64,000 nt of DNA from Bartonella grahamii subsp. shimonis (GTDB lineage: Bacteria; Pseudomonadota; Alphaproteobacteria; Rhizobiales; Rhizobiaceae). The translations under genes and the position numbers were made by a program. The stretch spans positions 1,736,001 to 1,800,000 of the forward strand of contig NZ_CP123961.1 of NCBI RefSeq assembly GCF_036327415.1, in the 5' to 3' direction. Below the pieces are notes generated by a model that did no database searches, was not told the origin of the DNA, and saw only the letters and a program-made list of their open reading frames with translations. This document shows positions 16,865 to 29,350 of the stretch, piece after piece (positions within the stretch are counted from its first letter, which is position 1; every line of letters starts with the position of its first letter).

Positions 16865-18608
16865 TTAGATTGCGATATAATTTCTTATAGGCAATATGAA
16901 AAATCTAATTCTGTTTAAGGTGTTTTTTAGTTCTTTGTGAAAACTCTCAAAAGCATGATAGGCTTCATTGGTTTCATCGGATAGTATGGTTTGAAGGCGT
17001 GTGATATGGTTTTGTGCAATCTCAGCAACATTGCCAGCCCAAATGCCCCAATAATCACTCATGGTAGATTTTTTAACAATCAGTATTTTGAGAGCATTGG
17101 AAAACTCTTTATAAAAGGGTAATCTTGTTTGCATGACTATGTTGCGGTTCATGAGCTGCTTTTCCAATCTCAAGCCCTGCGCTTTCTGGTTTCTCATAAA
17201 CATGGATTTCATCTTCAACCGTCGTCATAATCTTTAAGGCAACAATCTCTAAGACATGACTGACATCTTGTTCTAAATTTATCTGGTTAAGAGTATTGGC
17301 AAAGTTCTCATCATGAGAAAGCAAAGCATTGATCACTTGCCAAACAACACTGTATCTCTTGTTGTATTTTAAAGCCTGTTCAGAAGAAACCCCAGTCGGT
17401 ACCCCAACAACGGGTAAAATGATATAACCTCTTTTCTTACCCCTGGCGTAACACATGATACGCCCCACCGCCTGTATCACATCCACTTGGCTTTTGCGCG
17501 GGTGTAAAAACATGATTGCATCAAGAGCAGGGACATCCACTCCTTCAGAGAGACATCTTACATTGGTGAGCACACGGCAGGTATTTTCCCCCGCATCTTC
17601 CTTTAACCAATCAAGTTGTTTTGTACGCTCTTTAGCACTAAAGGTTCCATCAATATGAGCAAAGGTACAGTCAAGAGGCGGCGTCTCTTTATAAAACTTA
17701 TGAAGAGCATACAATTCTTTCTGTATTTCTTGAGAATTGAATGTATCACGGATACGTTCAGAAGTTTTAATATCTTTACAAAAAGCCAAAGCCCGATGCA
17801 TAGGGGCTGGGCCATCCCCAAGATCAATTTTCAGATCTATTTGGGTAAGGGCTTGATAACAACCCATGATTTTGGTTTTATCATCAAGAATAAGCCCATA
17901 ATTATCGTCTGTTATCAGATGTTGAATGGATTGACTTACCTCTTCTTCATTAACACCTAAAATAATAATCTTATAAGGAACTAAGAGTTCATTCTTAACG
18001 GCTTTTGAGAATGTGTAGGTGTATAGCTCTTTTCCATAGAGCTCTTCATCATCCATAGATGACAGAATGCCATTCATCTCATTGGCTTATTTTTTAGCAT
18101 TATCACTAAAGATCTTTGGCGTTACTGTCATATACAGACGTTTTTTACCCCGAATGATGCTGTTATCATGAACCTTGATAAATTCGGATTCATGCTTGTC
18201 TGTTCCTAAAACACCCCCCATTGTCCTATGGGCTTCATCACAAATGATCAGATCAAATTCCGGTAAATCATATTCCTTTTGTGCATCCGAAATCACTTGT
18301 ATCGAATGGTAGGTTGGATCAGGAGAAACCTTATTTGTTTTGCTAGCTAGTTCTTTTGCATCGGTTGTTGCAGGCAAGACAAGATCAGAGATATCAAATT
18401 CAACAGCATCATTTTTATTCTTACGACGCTTTCCAACTTGTGTATCCGAACACACCGCAAAGGAACGCAAGGGAACTTGTGCAAGTGCGAGCGCCCTCGC
18501 ATTAGTATTCCGGAAACCTGAAAGTACTGAGTTTGAATCAGCTTTTTTGCTTTTAGTGCTCATCGCACCTGGACATAACAAAATCTCCCAGAACTCCGAG
18601 ACACCCAC
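16865..18608 (-). pseudogene. degraded SF2 helicase of a type ISP-like restriction-modification enzyme
   Basis: Three pieces make up one decayed gene. The first (18608 to 18087) has DLIICDEAHRTMG, the DEAH box of the helicase motor, and ends at an in-frame TAA. The same frame resumes at once (ANEMNGILSSMDDEELYG), so a single nonsense change separates it from the second piece (18077 to 17109). That piece carries the second RecA-like domain: HIDGTFSAKERTKQLDWL, VLTNVRCLSEGVDVPALDAI and QAVGRIM. A frameshift near 17200 leads to the third piece (DYWGIWAGNVAEIAQNHITR). These motifs match large DEAH helicase/methylase polypeptides such as the LlaGI-type enzymes, of which both the N-terminal nuclease and C-terminal methylase parts are missing. 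Family placement is from remembered motif order. Confidence 0.72.
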
Positions 18609-18933
18609 AGAGTAAGCTCATTTTTATGATCGAACTTTAGGGCTTTCAGACCCTACTGATCGCTGCGTAGACGACCAAAATACCTTTAAAATATTAAAGG
18701 TATTTCACGCGACTAGTAACCAAAATGAAAGCAGTGTTTTTTATCTCTCAAAGACTATAAGATTGGGCACTCTTCAAAAGAGAGACAATACGAAGGGCTG
18801 TCATCGTAGTTAGTCATCAACCCACACAATGTCTCTTATTCAGAACACGTACAACACGGTATAAGAAAAAATGTTGTTTGCAAAGTTCTCTCTTGCCTAT
18901 ACAAAAAGAAAATAAAAAATTTGGAGGGCTCTT
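18609..18933. other. non-coding gap with perfect inverted repeat
   Basis: This gap lies between the helicase relic and the FAH-family gene. It contains the 12-bp-arm palindrome at 18678-18705. A GGAGG ribosome site follows for the gene at 18934. No gene was recognised. Confidence 0.55.
18678..18705. repeat. perfect inverted repeat, 12-bp arms and 4-base loop
   Basis: The arms are AAATACCTTTAA and TTAAAGGTATTT around AATA. There is no U-run, so it is not a classical terminator. It lies at the 5' edge of the restriction relic and could be an operator, a hairpin or the scar of a mobile element. Confidence 0.6.
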
Positions 18934-19542
18934 ATGATAAATGACATTTACTGTGTTGGACGCAATTATGTTGAACATGTTCATGAACTAGGCAATGTTG
19001 TTGAAGATGAACCCGTTATCTTTAGCAAGCCAAACAGTTCACTCGTTTTAGGCAACGAAATTTATCTCCCTGATTTTTCCAAAGAAATACATTTTGAAAC
19101 TGAAATTGTGCTCAAAATCTCAAAGGACGCTTTCATGGTCACGGAGGCAGAAGCAGAAGAATGCTATGATGCCGTAGCAATAGGTCTTGATCTCACAGCG
19201 CGGGATTTGCAAACAAAACTGAAAGAAAAAAAGCTTCCTTGGCTTTTATCGAAAGGATTTAAAGGCGCTGCATACGTCTCTGACTTCATCAACAAGAAAA
19301 AAATAAACAACCCAATAACCTTTGCAATGAAGCTGAATGGCGAAACAAGACAAGTTGGTAATACGAAAAATATGATCTTTAGCTTTGAGAAGATAATATC
19401 ATTTTTGAGTCACTACATTCAGCTAAGACGTGATGATCTCATATACACAGGTACTCCACAGGGTGTAGGAAAACTTTCTCAGTTTGACAGAATAGAATTA
19501 TATCTCGAAGATCAATTAATTTCAGAGCTAAAAGTAAAATGA
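18934..19542 (+). CDS. fumarylacetoacetate hydrolase (FAH) family protein
   Basis: This is a short (202-residue), single-domain FAH protein of the acylpyruvase / YcgM type. These enzymes use Mg2+ or Mn2+ to hydrolyse or decarboxylate beta-diketo acids such as acylpyruvates and oxaloacetate. Family features seen are CVGRNYVEH at the start, IHFETEIVLKI with the metal-ligand pattern H/E-x-E at residues 53-57, GLDLTARDLQ at 85-93 and TGTPQGVGKL near the end. A good ribosome site (GGAGG) precedes the ATG. It stands alone between a restriction relic and a long gap; the substrate is not evident. Confidence 0.82.
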   Translation: MINDIYCVGRNYVEHVHELGNVVEDEPVIFSKPNSSLVLGNEIYLPDFSKEIHFETEIVLKISKDAFMVTEAEAEECYDAVAIGLDLTARDLQTKLKEKKLPWLLSKGFKGAAYVSDFINKKKINNPITFAMKLNGETRQVGNTKNMIFSFEKIISFLSHYIQLRRDDLIYTGTPQGVGKLSQFDRIELYLEDQLISELKVK

Positions 19543-20772
19543 ATCATCAAAGACTGACCTTTTTCATTGTTTCATTTTTTTAGTCATCTCACCGGGGCCA
19601 AATATGGCCCTTATCATCAATAATGCAACGAGATTGGGAAGAAAGAACGCATTTGTAAACGTTTTAGGATTGTGTACAGTAACATATGTGCATGGGACAT
19701 TTTCCACACCTAGGTGTATCGCGCTCATTCTCAACCACAAAACGCTGTTTTTTAGTAAAACTCATGGATGGCAGCACTTTATTATACATGGGCTTTAAAT
19801 CGATTAAATCTGGAATACACAGCTTAAATTCAAAAGAAAGAATATCAACGATATGAAAAGAGTACTATCGGTAAAACAAAACTTTTCACCAGCTATATAG
19901 ACAGTTTTTTGACACAAATACTAAACCTCAAAGTATCAATATTTATAGCGGACTTCCCGAAGTTTTTGTCTTCTGGCGGTGGCATCAAAAAAGGCTTTGA
20001 ACTTATCATAATACATTCTTTCAACATCTTTGCATGGTTTATTTTAATGGCCATTTTTATATCATTTGCCAGCTCCACTTTAAAAAAAGCAGCGGATAAA
20101 AGGTACGATTAACATAGCGACAGGAACAGTCCTATCCTTTGATAACAAATTGCAAGGATAATAGAGTAATCTTTTCCTGATTCTGTCTCTCACTATGAAT
20201 AGCTCAACCTCTAACAGAGCTTATACAATCCCCTGTTCTTTTTTTCTTTGTATAACTGAGTTACGCTGCATTTCTTTATCATAGTCTCAAAGATTTTGTG
20301 TAAACAATGTGAATTTCTCGCAACGTTTTATAAATATTATCAATATCTAAACAGAATCCTTATTCATCACTTTAAAAGAAACAAGCTATGATATTCCTCT
20401 TTTCGTTTATGAAAAATAAAGTAACTTTTTGATTTATGATAGCAGCATACAAACAAAAAAGTGATTTTAATTTTTTATTATTAAAAACTGTTTCTTAAAC
20501 TAAGATGAGAACTCTCGAGCGCTATTTGAGCAAAAATTAAAACTCTCATCATTATGAATAATAAAAATTAAAAGCTCCCTATTCAAATATCTGTTACGTT
20601 ATTTAAGAGAAAAACATCCTCTTTTTTCAAAACCATATTCTTTTCTTTATCCACACAAAATCATAAAAAACGTTTTTTTCCTTTACACCTCATTTATATC
20701 ATGCTTCGATACAAAATAATGCATTTTTTAGTGTAATTTAATCTCGAAATAATTAAAGGGAACCCCCAAAAA
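19543..20772. other. long gap (1.2 kb), no supported gene
   Basis: Only short reading frames (60-67 residues) on both strands occur, with no recognisable motif or ribosome site. The sequence becomes very AT-rich toward the cycA-type gene at 20773, where a promoter is expected. The leader ends in AAAGGGAACCCCC before the start codon. Confidence 0.55.
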
Positions 20773-22203
20773 ATGAACTGTAAACAAAATTTAAAAGATG
20801 GTCCTCAGATGAAACTACAACGTGGCCTAGATAACCGTCACGTACAACTTATAGCACTCGGTGGAGCTATTGGAACAGGTCTCTTCATGGGATCAGGAAA
20901 AACAATTAGTGTAGCAGGCCCTTCCATCATACTCGTTTATGCTATTATTGGATGTGCCCTATACTTTGTCATGCGTGCTATGGGAGAATTATTGCTTTCT
21001 AATTCACAATACCGGTCCCTTATTGATTTTTCAACCGATATGCTAGGACCGGGAATCGCTTTCTTTGTGGGTTGGAATTATTGGTTAAGCTGGGTTGTGA
21101 CTGGAGCTGCAGATATTATTGCTATTATTAACTATATGCATTTCTGGTGGCCAACACTTAATTCATGGATTGTTGTTTTTTCTTGCATTGGTTTCTTTTT
21201 AATCCTTAACCTCCTTGCCGTAAAATTTTTCGGTGAACTTGAATTCTGGTTTGGTCTTATCAAAGTCGTAGCAATTTTAGCATTAGTTATTGTTGGATTT
21301 TATATGATCGTTACAGGCTTTACCTCTCCCAATGGTACTGTTGCCTCTCTTAACCATGTATGGAATGGCGGTAATATATTCCCCCGAGGAATTACAGGTT
21401 TTTTTGCTGGGTTTCAAATTGCCATTTTTTCTTTTGTTGGGATAGAAATTGCTGGAACAACTGCAGCTGAAGTCAAGGAACCTAAAAAAATTCTCCCTAA
21501 AGCAATTAATGCAATACCGGTGCGTATTGTACTCTTTTACATCCTTTCTCTCGCTGTAATTATGTCCGTTACACCTTGGAATCAAATTGTTCCAGAAAAA
21601 AGCCCCTTTGTCTCCATGTTTTGGCTTGCAGGCATTCCAATAGCTGCTGGTTTGGTGAACTTTGTTGTTCTCACTTCAGCAGCCTCTTCAGCAAATAGTG
21701 GTATTTTTTCGACTAGCCGCATGATATACGGGCTTGCAACACAAAAAGGTGCTCCTCCAATTTTAGGGAAGCTTTCCAAATACCATGTTCCAGCCAATGC
21801 TCTGTTCTTTTCCTGCTTATGTATTTTAGTAGGATACACAATTGCATCATCATCTCCAAGCATCATAAGTGCTTTTACAATTGTGACGAGCATTTCAGCG
21901 ATTGCATTTTTATTCGTATGGTCCGTCATTTTGATTAGCTATATTGTGTATCGTCGCAATCACCCTCATCTACATGCTGAATCCGTCTACAAAATGCCGG
22001 GAGGTGTCATTATGTGCGGGCTTGTGTTAGTTTTTTTTGCTTTCATGCTCTATTTGTTGACATTAGAACATGACACCCTAACAGCTTTAAAATACAGTAT
22101 CTTTTGGTTTATTTTCTTAGGTATAATGTATTTTATATTTATAGAAAAAAAATCGCTCCAAAGAACAAATAAAATCTATACAAAACATCTCCAAAAAGGG
22201 TAA
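20773..22203 (+). CDS. cycA: APC-family amino-acid permease, CycA type (copy 1)
   Basis: This 476-residue inner-membrane permease has about 12 transmembrane segments. It imports small neutral amino acids by proton symport; E. coli CycA takes D-Ser, D-Ala and Gly. The family signature GGAIGTGLFMGSG lies at residues 30-42. Strong CycA matches include LYFVMRAMGELLLSN, the LEFWFGLIKVVAI helix, FAGFQIAIFSFVGIE and LTSAASSANSGIFSTSRM. The start follows AAAGGGAAC. The gene ends in a terminator that overlaps its stop codon. A paralogue follows at 23052. Exact substrate range in this host is unknown. Confidence 0.85.
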   Translation: MNCKQNLKDGPQMKLQRGLDNRHVQLIALGGAIGTGLFMGSGKTISVAGPSIILVYAIIGCALYFVMRAMGELLLSNSQYRSLIDFSTDMLGPGIAFFVGWNYWLSWVVTGAADIIAIINYMHFWWPTLNSWIVVFSCIGFFLILNLLAVKFFGELEFWFGLIKVVAILALVIVGFYMIVTGFTSPNGTVASLNHVWNGGNIFPRGITGFFAGFQIAIFSFVGIEIAGTTAAEVKEPKKILPKAINAIPVRIVLFYILSLAVIMSVTPWNQIVPEKSPFVSMFWLAGIPIAAGLVNFVVLTSAASSANSGIFSTSRMIYGLATQKGAPPILGKLSKYHVPANALFFSCLCILVGYTIASSSPSIISAFTIVTSISAIAFLFVWSVILISYIVYRRNHPHLHAESVYKMPGGVIMCGLVLVFFAFMLYLLTLEHDTLTALKYSIFWFIFLGIMYFIFIEKKSLQRTNKIYTKHLQKG

Positions 22204-22219
22204 CTTTAGTTACCCTTTT
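22193..22219 (+). terminator. intrinsic terminator of cycA copy 1
   Basis: The stem AAAAAGGGTAAC / GTTACCCTTTTT closes a TTTA loop, and the stop codon lies within the stem. The same GGGTAAC-TTTA-GTTACCC core is used after copy 2. Confidence 0.9.
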
Positions 22220-23051
22220 TCTACTTAATCTCCTCCTCACACCTTAAAAGACGATGGTTCCTCCCACTACCGGTTTGTAAACAATCCGGCTTTTTAAGGA
22301 GGAATACTGCTGAGCACTTATATGGTTCACCTACATAAGGCTCTACGGGCTAGCCCTGCTTTAAATACTCAGCACATATTCTAAAAATACCTAATGTGTA
22401 AAATTTTATATGTCTTATATCACTGCTCTAAACAACAGTGTCTTACTGCATAATAGGATAAGATACGCGCTCTTTTTTAAAGAACTCTCTATAAACTTCA
22501 CTGATATTATTTACTAATAAAACATGAGATTTTGTCTAAAACGCTCAAAAAACAAAATTTATAGTCAATTTTTTCTCAAAATTAAAAATACAGCTCTAAA
22601 CAGAATATATTTTAATAGCCCTCTATAATAAAAAAATATTCTATGAAAATATTTTTCTATTTGTAATAAACGTTACTTATTATTATTAAAATTTAAACTA
22701 AATTTTCATTTTTTAAATAAATATGTAAATTTATTAAATATAGATTTATTTTTAATAGATTTATAATTTTAGTTATATTTTTCTATAATGGTAAAATTTT
22801 GTGAATAATAAAAGTTATATATAGAAATATTTATGCAAATAATTATTATCTATAATAAATATAGTATAATTTATATTATAATTCTTATACATTAAACAAT
22901 TATTTCATTAATTAATAATGTTTTTTCTTTATTCACATATAGTCATAGAAAAAAATTCCTTTACTCTTTAGCCATAGCGTGTTCCGATAGAAGGGATTAC
23001 CTTTTTTAGGGTAATTTTTAGCTTAAAATAACTAAGGGGAACTTCCCAAAA
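22220..23051. other. AT-rich gap between the cycA paralogues, with short structured stretch
   Basis: At 22280-22380 there are two inverted repeats: a CCGG-flanked hairpin near 22270-22290, and TGCTGAG / CTCAGCA arms at 22308-22314 and 22368-22374 enclosing the palindrome GGGCTAGCCC (22347-22356). From about 22480 to 22960 the DNA is extremely AT-rich with no gene. A short ATTACC..GGGTAAT hairpin with a T-run lies at about 22995-23020, just before the cycA copy 2 leader. Confidence 0.55.
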
Positions 23052-24443
23052 ATGAATAAACAAAATTTTAAAAAAAAGCCGAAGAAGAAATTGCAACGTG
23101 GGCTCCATAATCGACACATACAACTTATAGCTCTTGGTGGAGCGATTGGAACAGGTCTCTTTATGGGATCAGGAAAAACAATCAGTGTAGCAGGTCCCTC
23201 AATCCTCCTTGTTTATGCGATTATTGGGTGTGCTCTATACTTTGTCATGCGTGCTATGGGAGAGTTGTTGCTTTCTAATACACAATATCGATCTTTTATT
23301 GACTTCTCAACCGATCTTCTAGGACCGTGTGCCGGATTCTTTATCGGCTGGACATATTGGTTGTGTTGGATTGTCACTGGAACTGCTGAAATTATTGCTA
23401 TTGTCACTTATACACACTTTTGGTGGCCTGAACTCAATCCGTGGATTCCTGTTATAATGGGTCTTATGTCCTTTTTAATTCTCAACCTCGTCGCCGTAAA
23501 ACTATTTGGCGAACTTGAGTTTTGGTTTGGTTTTATCAAAATCGTAGCAATTTTAGTCTTAATTGTTTTAGGATTTTATATGATCTTTACCGGTTTTGTC
23601 TCTCCAAACGGTACGGTTGCTTCTCTTAGCAATATATGGAACGGTGGAAATATTTTTCCGCGAGGAATTACAGGCTTTTTTGCTGGATTTCAAATTGTTA
23701 TTTTTGCTTTTGTTGGCATTGAACTCGCTGGAACAGCTGCTGCTGAAGTAAAAGAGCCTCAAAAAGCTTTACCACAGGCTGTTAATTCAATACCAATCCG
23801 TATTGTATTCTTTTATATATTCTCTCTCCTTGTGATTATGTCTGTGACACCTTGGGATCAAATCAGTCCAGAAAAAAGCCCATTTGTAACAATGTATGCA
23901 CTTATTGGTATTCCAACTGCTGCCGGTTTGATGAACTTTGTTGTCCTCACAGCCGCCGCATCTTCAGCAAATAGTGGAATTTTTTCTACCAGCCGTATGG
24001 TATATGGGCTAGCAACACAAAAGGGTGCTCCTAAATTTTTAGGAAAACTTTCTCGTAACCACGTCCCAGCCAATGCATTATTTTTTTCATGTTTATGCAT
24101 CTTATTAGGTTATGCAGTTGTATCGTTATCTCAAACCCTCATAGCTGCTTTTACAATTGTTACGACGATTGCCGCAACTTTGTTTATATTTGTATGGTCT
24201 ATTATTTTGATCAGCTACATCGTCTATCGTCGCAATCGCCCTCTCCAGCATACTGTCTCTCCTTATAAAATGCCAGGAGGTGTTATTATGTGTTGCGCGC
24301 TTCTTGTTTTCTTTGCATTCATTATTTATTTATTGTCATTAGAAGCTGATACTGCCATAGCTTTAAAATACACTCCAGCGTGGTTTATATTTTTAGGAAT
24401 TGTATACTTTCTTTTTGGAAAAAAGAATTATGCAAAAAATTAA
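23052..24443 (+). CDS. cycA: APC-family amino-acid permease, CycA type (copy 2)
   Basis: This 463-residue paralogue follows the permease at 20773 and shares its topology and signatures (GGAIGTGLFMGSG at 29-41, FAGFQIVIFAFVGIELAGT, AASSANSGIFSTSRMVYG). It matches E. coli CycA slightly better around the TYWLCWIVTGTAEIIAI helix. The two copies diverge mainly at the N- and C-termini and in scattered membrane positions, which suggests an old tandem duplication with possible substrate divergence. Its leader (AAGGGGAACTTCCC) resembles that of copy 1, so the two may be regulated alike. Confidence 0.85.
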   Translation: MNKQNFKKKPKKKLQRGLHNRHIQLIALGGAIGTGLFMGSGKTISVAGPSILLVYAIIGCALYFVMRAMGELLLSNTQYRSFIDFSTDLLGPCAGFFIGWTYWLCWIVTGTAEIIAIVTYTHFWWPELNPWIPVIMGLMSFLILNLVAVKLFGELEFWFGFIKIVAILVLIVLGFYMIFTGFVSPNGTVASLSNIWNGGNIFPRGITGFFAGFQIVIFAFVGIELAGTAAAEVKEPQKALPQAVNSIPIRIVFFYIFSLLVIMSVTPWDQISPEKSPFVTMYALIGIPTAAGLMNFVVLTAAASSANSGIFSTSRMVYGLATQKGAPKFLGKLSRNHVPANALFFSCLCILLGYAVVSLSQTLIAAFTIVTTIAATLFIFVWSIILISYIVYRRNRPLQHTVSPYKMPGGVIMCCALLVFFAFIIYLLSLEADTAIALKYTPAWFIFLGIVYFLFGKKNYAKN

Positions 24444-24472
24444 AAAATAAAGCTTATGCTGCAAAAACATAT

Positions 24473-24500
24473 AAAAAAGGGTAACTTTAGTTACCCTTTT
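24473..24500. terminator. bidirectional terminator between cycA copy 2 and ilvC
   Basis: The stem AAAAAAGGGTAAC / GTTACCCTTTT has A- and T-runs on both sides. It can therefore serve the plus-strand permease and the convergent minus-strand ilvC. Confidence 0.88.
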
Positions 24501-24553
24501 ATATTTATCTATAAAATTATAAAAGCTATTGACAAAATATCTCTGTAGAAGCT

Positions 24554-26823
<2,270 letters not shown>

Positions 26824-27558
26824 TTACGATAATAACCGGATAAAACGCTGAACAGTATCATGCATTCCATACTCTAATGCATCTGCAATAAGCCCATGGC
26901 CAATAGAAACTTCATCAAGCCAAGGAATACGACTAACAAGAGCAGGAAGATTCGTAATCGTCAAATCATGTCCTGCATTGACGCCTAAGTGCAGCTCTTT
27001 GGCTTTTTTTGCCGCTACAGTAAGTTTATCCAACTCTTGATCCTGTTTTATCTTATCTTTAAACGCACCACCATAAGGCCCAGTATAAAATTCGACACGA
27101 TCGGCACCAATCGCTTTAGCAATGTCAAGACCATCTACAAGAGGATTAGCAAATAACGACACACGAATTTTTCTTTTTTTCAAGCGCTGAACAATGGGTG
27201 TCAAAAATTCTGCATCACGAGCAAAATCCCAACCATGATCAGAGGTTGATTGAGCTGGATCATCAGGGACAAGGGTAATCTGATCAGCATATTTTTCTGC
27301 CAAATCCAAAAATGTAGCGCTTGGATAACCTTCAATATTAAATTCAGCCGTAGGAAAAGAGCTGTTAATTAAACAGCGTATATCCGGCAAATCAGTAAAA
27401 CGGATATGCCGCTCATCTGGACGCGGATGAACCGTCAAACCTGCTGCGCCAGCTGTAAGCGCTATATACCCAATACTCTCAATATTTGGCCACGGAAGAT
27501 TACGCCGATTGCGCAAAACAGCAATAGCATTGAGATTAACCGAAAGTTTTACTGCCAT
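26824..27558 (-). CDS. pdxJ: pyridoxine 5'-phosphate synthase
   Basis: PdxJ condenses 3-amino-1-hydroxyacetone phosphate with 1-deoxyxylulose 5-phosphate to make pyridoxine 5'-phosphate, the last ring-forming step of the DXP-dependent vitamin B6 pathway. This TIM-barrel protein shows the family stretches [62 protein letters not shown] and [12 protein letters not shown]. The ATG at 27558 (244 residues) is preferred because it lies six bases after AGGG; the ATG at 27564 directly abuts that site. Confidence 0.96.
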   Translation of the reverse strand: MAVKLSVNLNAIAVLRNRRNLPWPNIESIGYIALTAGAAGLTVHPRPDERHIRFTDLPDIRCLINSSFPTAEFNIEGYPSATFLDLAEKYADQITLVPDDPAQSTSDHGWDFARDAEFLTPIVQRLKKRKIRVSLFANPLVDGLDIAKAIGADRVEFYTGPYGGAFKDKIKQDQELDKLTVAAKKAKELHLGVNAGHDLTITNLPALVSRIPWLDEVSIGHGLIADALEYGMHDTVQRFIRLLS

Positions 27559-27637
27559 ATACATCCCTATTTACATATACATTTCTAAACACAGAAAAAA
27601 TACATCGCCCAGTATAATCCCAAGCAATAAAAATTCT

Positions 27638-28759
27638 CTATCGAACAATCGTCAAACGCTCTGCCGCACGGGTAATTCCGGTATAAAGCCAGCGTGCATA
27701 CATATCACGAAATGCAAAACTTTCGTCAAATAAAACCACATTGTCCCATTGGGACCCTTGCGCTTTATGAACAGTTAATGCATATCCATAATCAAAATCA
27801 TCATATCTTTTTTTTAACTGCCATGAAATCTCATTATTAGAATTTTCAAACGCTGCTTTTAAAAGTTTAATCTTCACCACCCCACGCTCGCTCTCTTCTG
27901 GCTTAACGAGAAGATTAACACCCGGTTTAACAGTTTCCTTCTGTGAAGTGAGAACTTTCCATAAAGAGCCATTCAACAAGCCTTTAGCAGGATCATTACG
28001 CAAACATACAAGCTTGTCCCCCGCTTGTGGATAATCCGCTGTAAACCCCTTCAACTCACGCAAACGTTTATTATAAAGATAACGCGTTCGATTAATCCCT
28101 ACCAATACCTGATCAGCCTCCAAAACTAATTCTTTATCCACCTCTTTACGTGTAACAACACGCGCTGCCCCGTAATCGCCATAAGCAATATCGCGTCCTT
28201 CACGCACGTTCATAGCAAGACGTATAATTGGATTATCCTGCGCTTGTCGGTGAATTTCTGAGAGAAGAAAATCTGGTTCTCCATTGGAAAAAAATCCTCC
28301 TCCTGAAATAGGAGGCAACTGACCTGGATCACCCAGAACAAGAATAGGCGTCTGAAAACTCATTAAATCACGCGCTAATTGTTCATCTACCATCGAACAT
28401 TCATCGATAATAATGAGTTTCGCTTGTGCAGCTGCACTTCTCCGGTTTAATGCAAATGTTGGAGCAATAGACTTTTTTCCTGTTATTTCATCGGAAACTT
28501 CCTCTTCTCCACGCGGACAATAAATGAGTGAATGAATAGTACAAGCATTGCTCGCACCTTTAGAACGCAAAACCTGCGCCGCCTTCCCGGTAAAAGCAGC
28601 AAACTGGACAGAACCATCAACTGTTTCCGCAAAATAGCGCGCAAGCGTTGTCTTCCCCGTCCCCGCATAGCCAAAGAGGCGAAAAAGTGGAGAACGCCCC
28701 TCTTTCAACCACGCAGCAACAGCCTTCAATGCATTATCCTGTTCCGGTGAAAATTGCAT
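27638..28759 (-). CDS. RecD-like ATP-dependent DNA helicase (SF1B, AAA_30 / UvrD_C_2)
   Basis: This 373-residue helicase has Walker A GYAGTGKT at 30-37, motif II DECSM at 119-123 and motif III VLGDPGQLPPISG. A C-terminal UvrD_C_2 segment (YGYALTVHKAQGSQWDNVVLFDE) is followed by YTGITRAAERLTIVR at the extreme end. It is about half the length of RecD or RecD2 and lacks their N-terminal domains. This is the compact form common in alphaproteobacteria, probably acting in recombination or repair. It is transcribed toward pdxJ with about 80 bp between them. Confidence 0.88.
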   Translation of the reverse strand: MQFSPEQDNALKAVAAWLKEGRSPLFRLFGYAGTGKTTLARYFAETVDGSVQFAAFTGKAAQVLRSKGASNACTIHSLIYCPRGEEEVSDEITGKKSIAPTFALNRRSAAAQAKLIIIDECSMVDEQLARDLMSFQTPILVLGDPGQLPPISGGGFFSNGEPDFLLSEIHRQAQDNPIIRLAMNVREGRDIAYGDYGAARVVTRKEVDKELVLEADQVLVGINRTRYLYNKRLRELKGFTADYPQAGDKLVCLRNDPAKGLLNGSLWKVLTSQKETVKPGVNLLVKPEESERGVVKIKLLKAAFENSNNEISWQLKKRYDDFDYGYALTVHKAQGSQWDNVVLFDESFAFRDMYARWLYTGITRAAERLTIVR

Positions 28760-29350
28760 AGCTTACCAACATAAGATTTGCATAAAAAGAGCAGTATTTT
28801 GAAAAAAAACGACTATCAAGAAAAACTTTTTTATTAAGGATTGCTGACACACGCCCATCTAACAACTTTCGTAGCACAATTATCAATTATTTACCCATTG
28901 CTTTTTCAAGATATTGTAACAATCTAAATTTTATCTATACATCGATCTTCTTGGTAACACCTTATACTTATCAAATAAAATATCATTTTTTATAACAGTA
29001 ACACCAACAATGGAATATGCATATCTTAAATTTAAAATAACACCTATATACGCTTTTTCTAACCAAAATTTAGAATGAGAAAAAGAGCATTGCAATTGCA
29101 AAACCCTCGCTAGAAAAAATGTCCTTAACAGGATAAGAATAATGTAATTTTTGAATACTGTTTTACACAATCAATCAGCTTTCTTGCACCTAAAAATAAA
29201 GTACATCCACTATTACGAAATAATAATTAAATATATCAAAAACCTTTTGGCAAAAATAGAAATAGCTCTCAACAAAACTGCTTAATCCTATGATGATACA
29301 CCTATAAAGTTCCTATCTCCCTCTTATCATGATTTCAATAAATTTACTCT
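28760..29350. other. gap of about 590 bp, no supported gene
   Basis: A 79-residue minus-strand frame at 28931-29170 has no convincing ribosome site or family. Its tail resembles beta-strand-rich sequence and it could be a decayed gene end, but I cannot assign it. Confidence 0.45.

Noticed and set aside
19893..20112. Short frames on both strands in the gap before cycA copy 1
   Set aside because: A proline-rich stretch looked gene-like, but there is no ribosome site, no continuation in other frames and no family recognised.
28931..29170. 79-residue minus-strand frame
   Set aside because: No ribosome site; the C-terminal part vaguely resembles beta-barrel sequence but too little to support a call.
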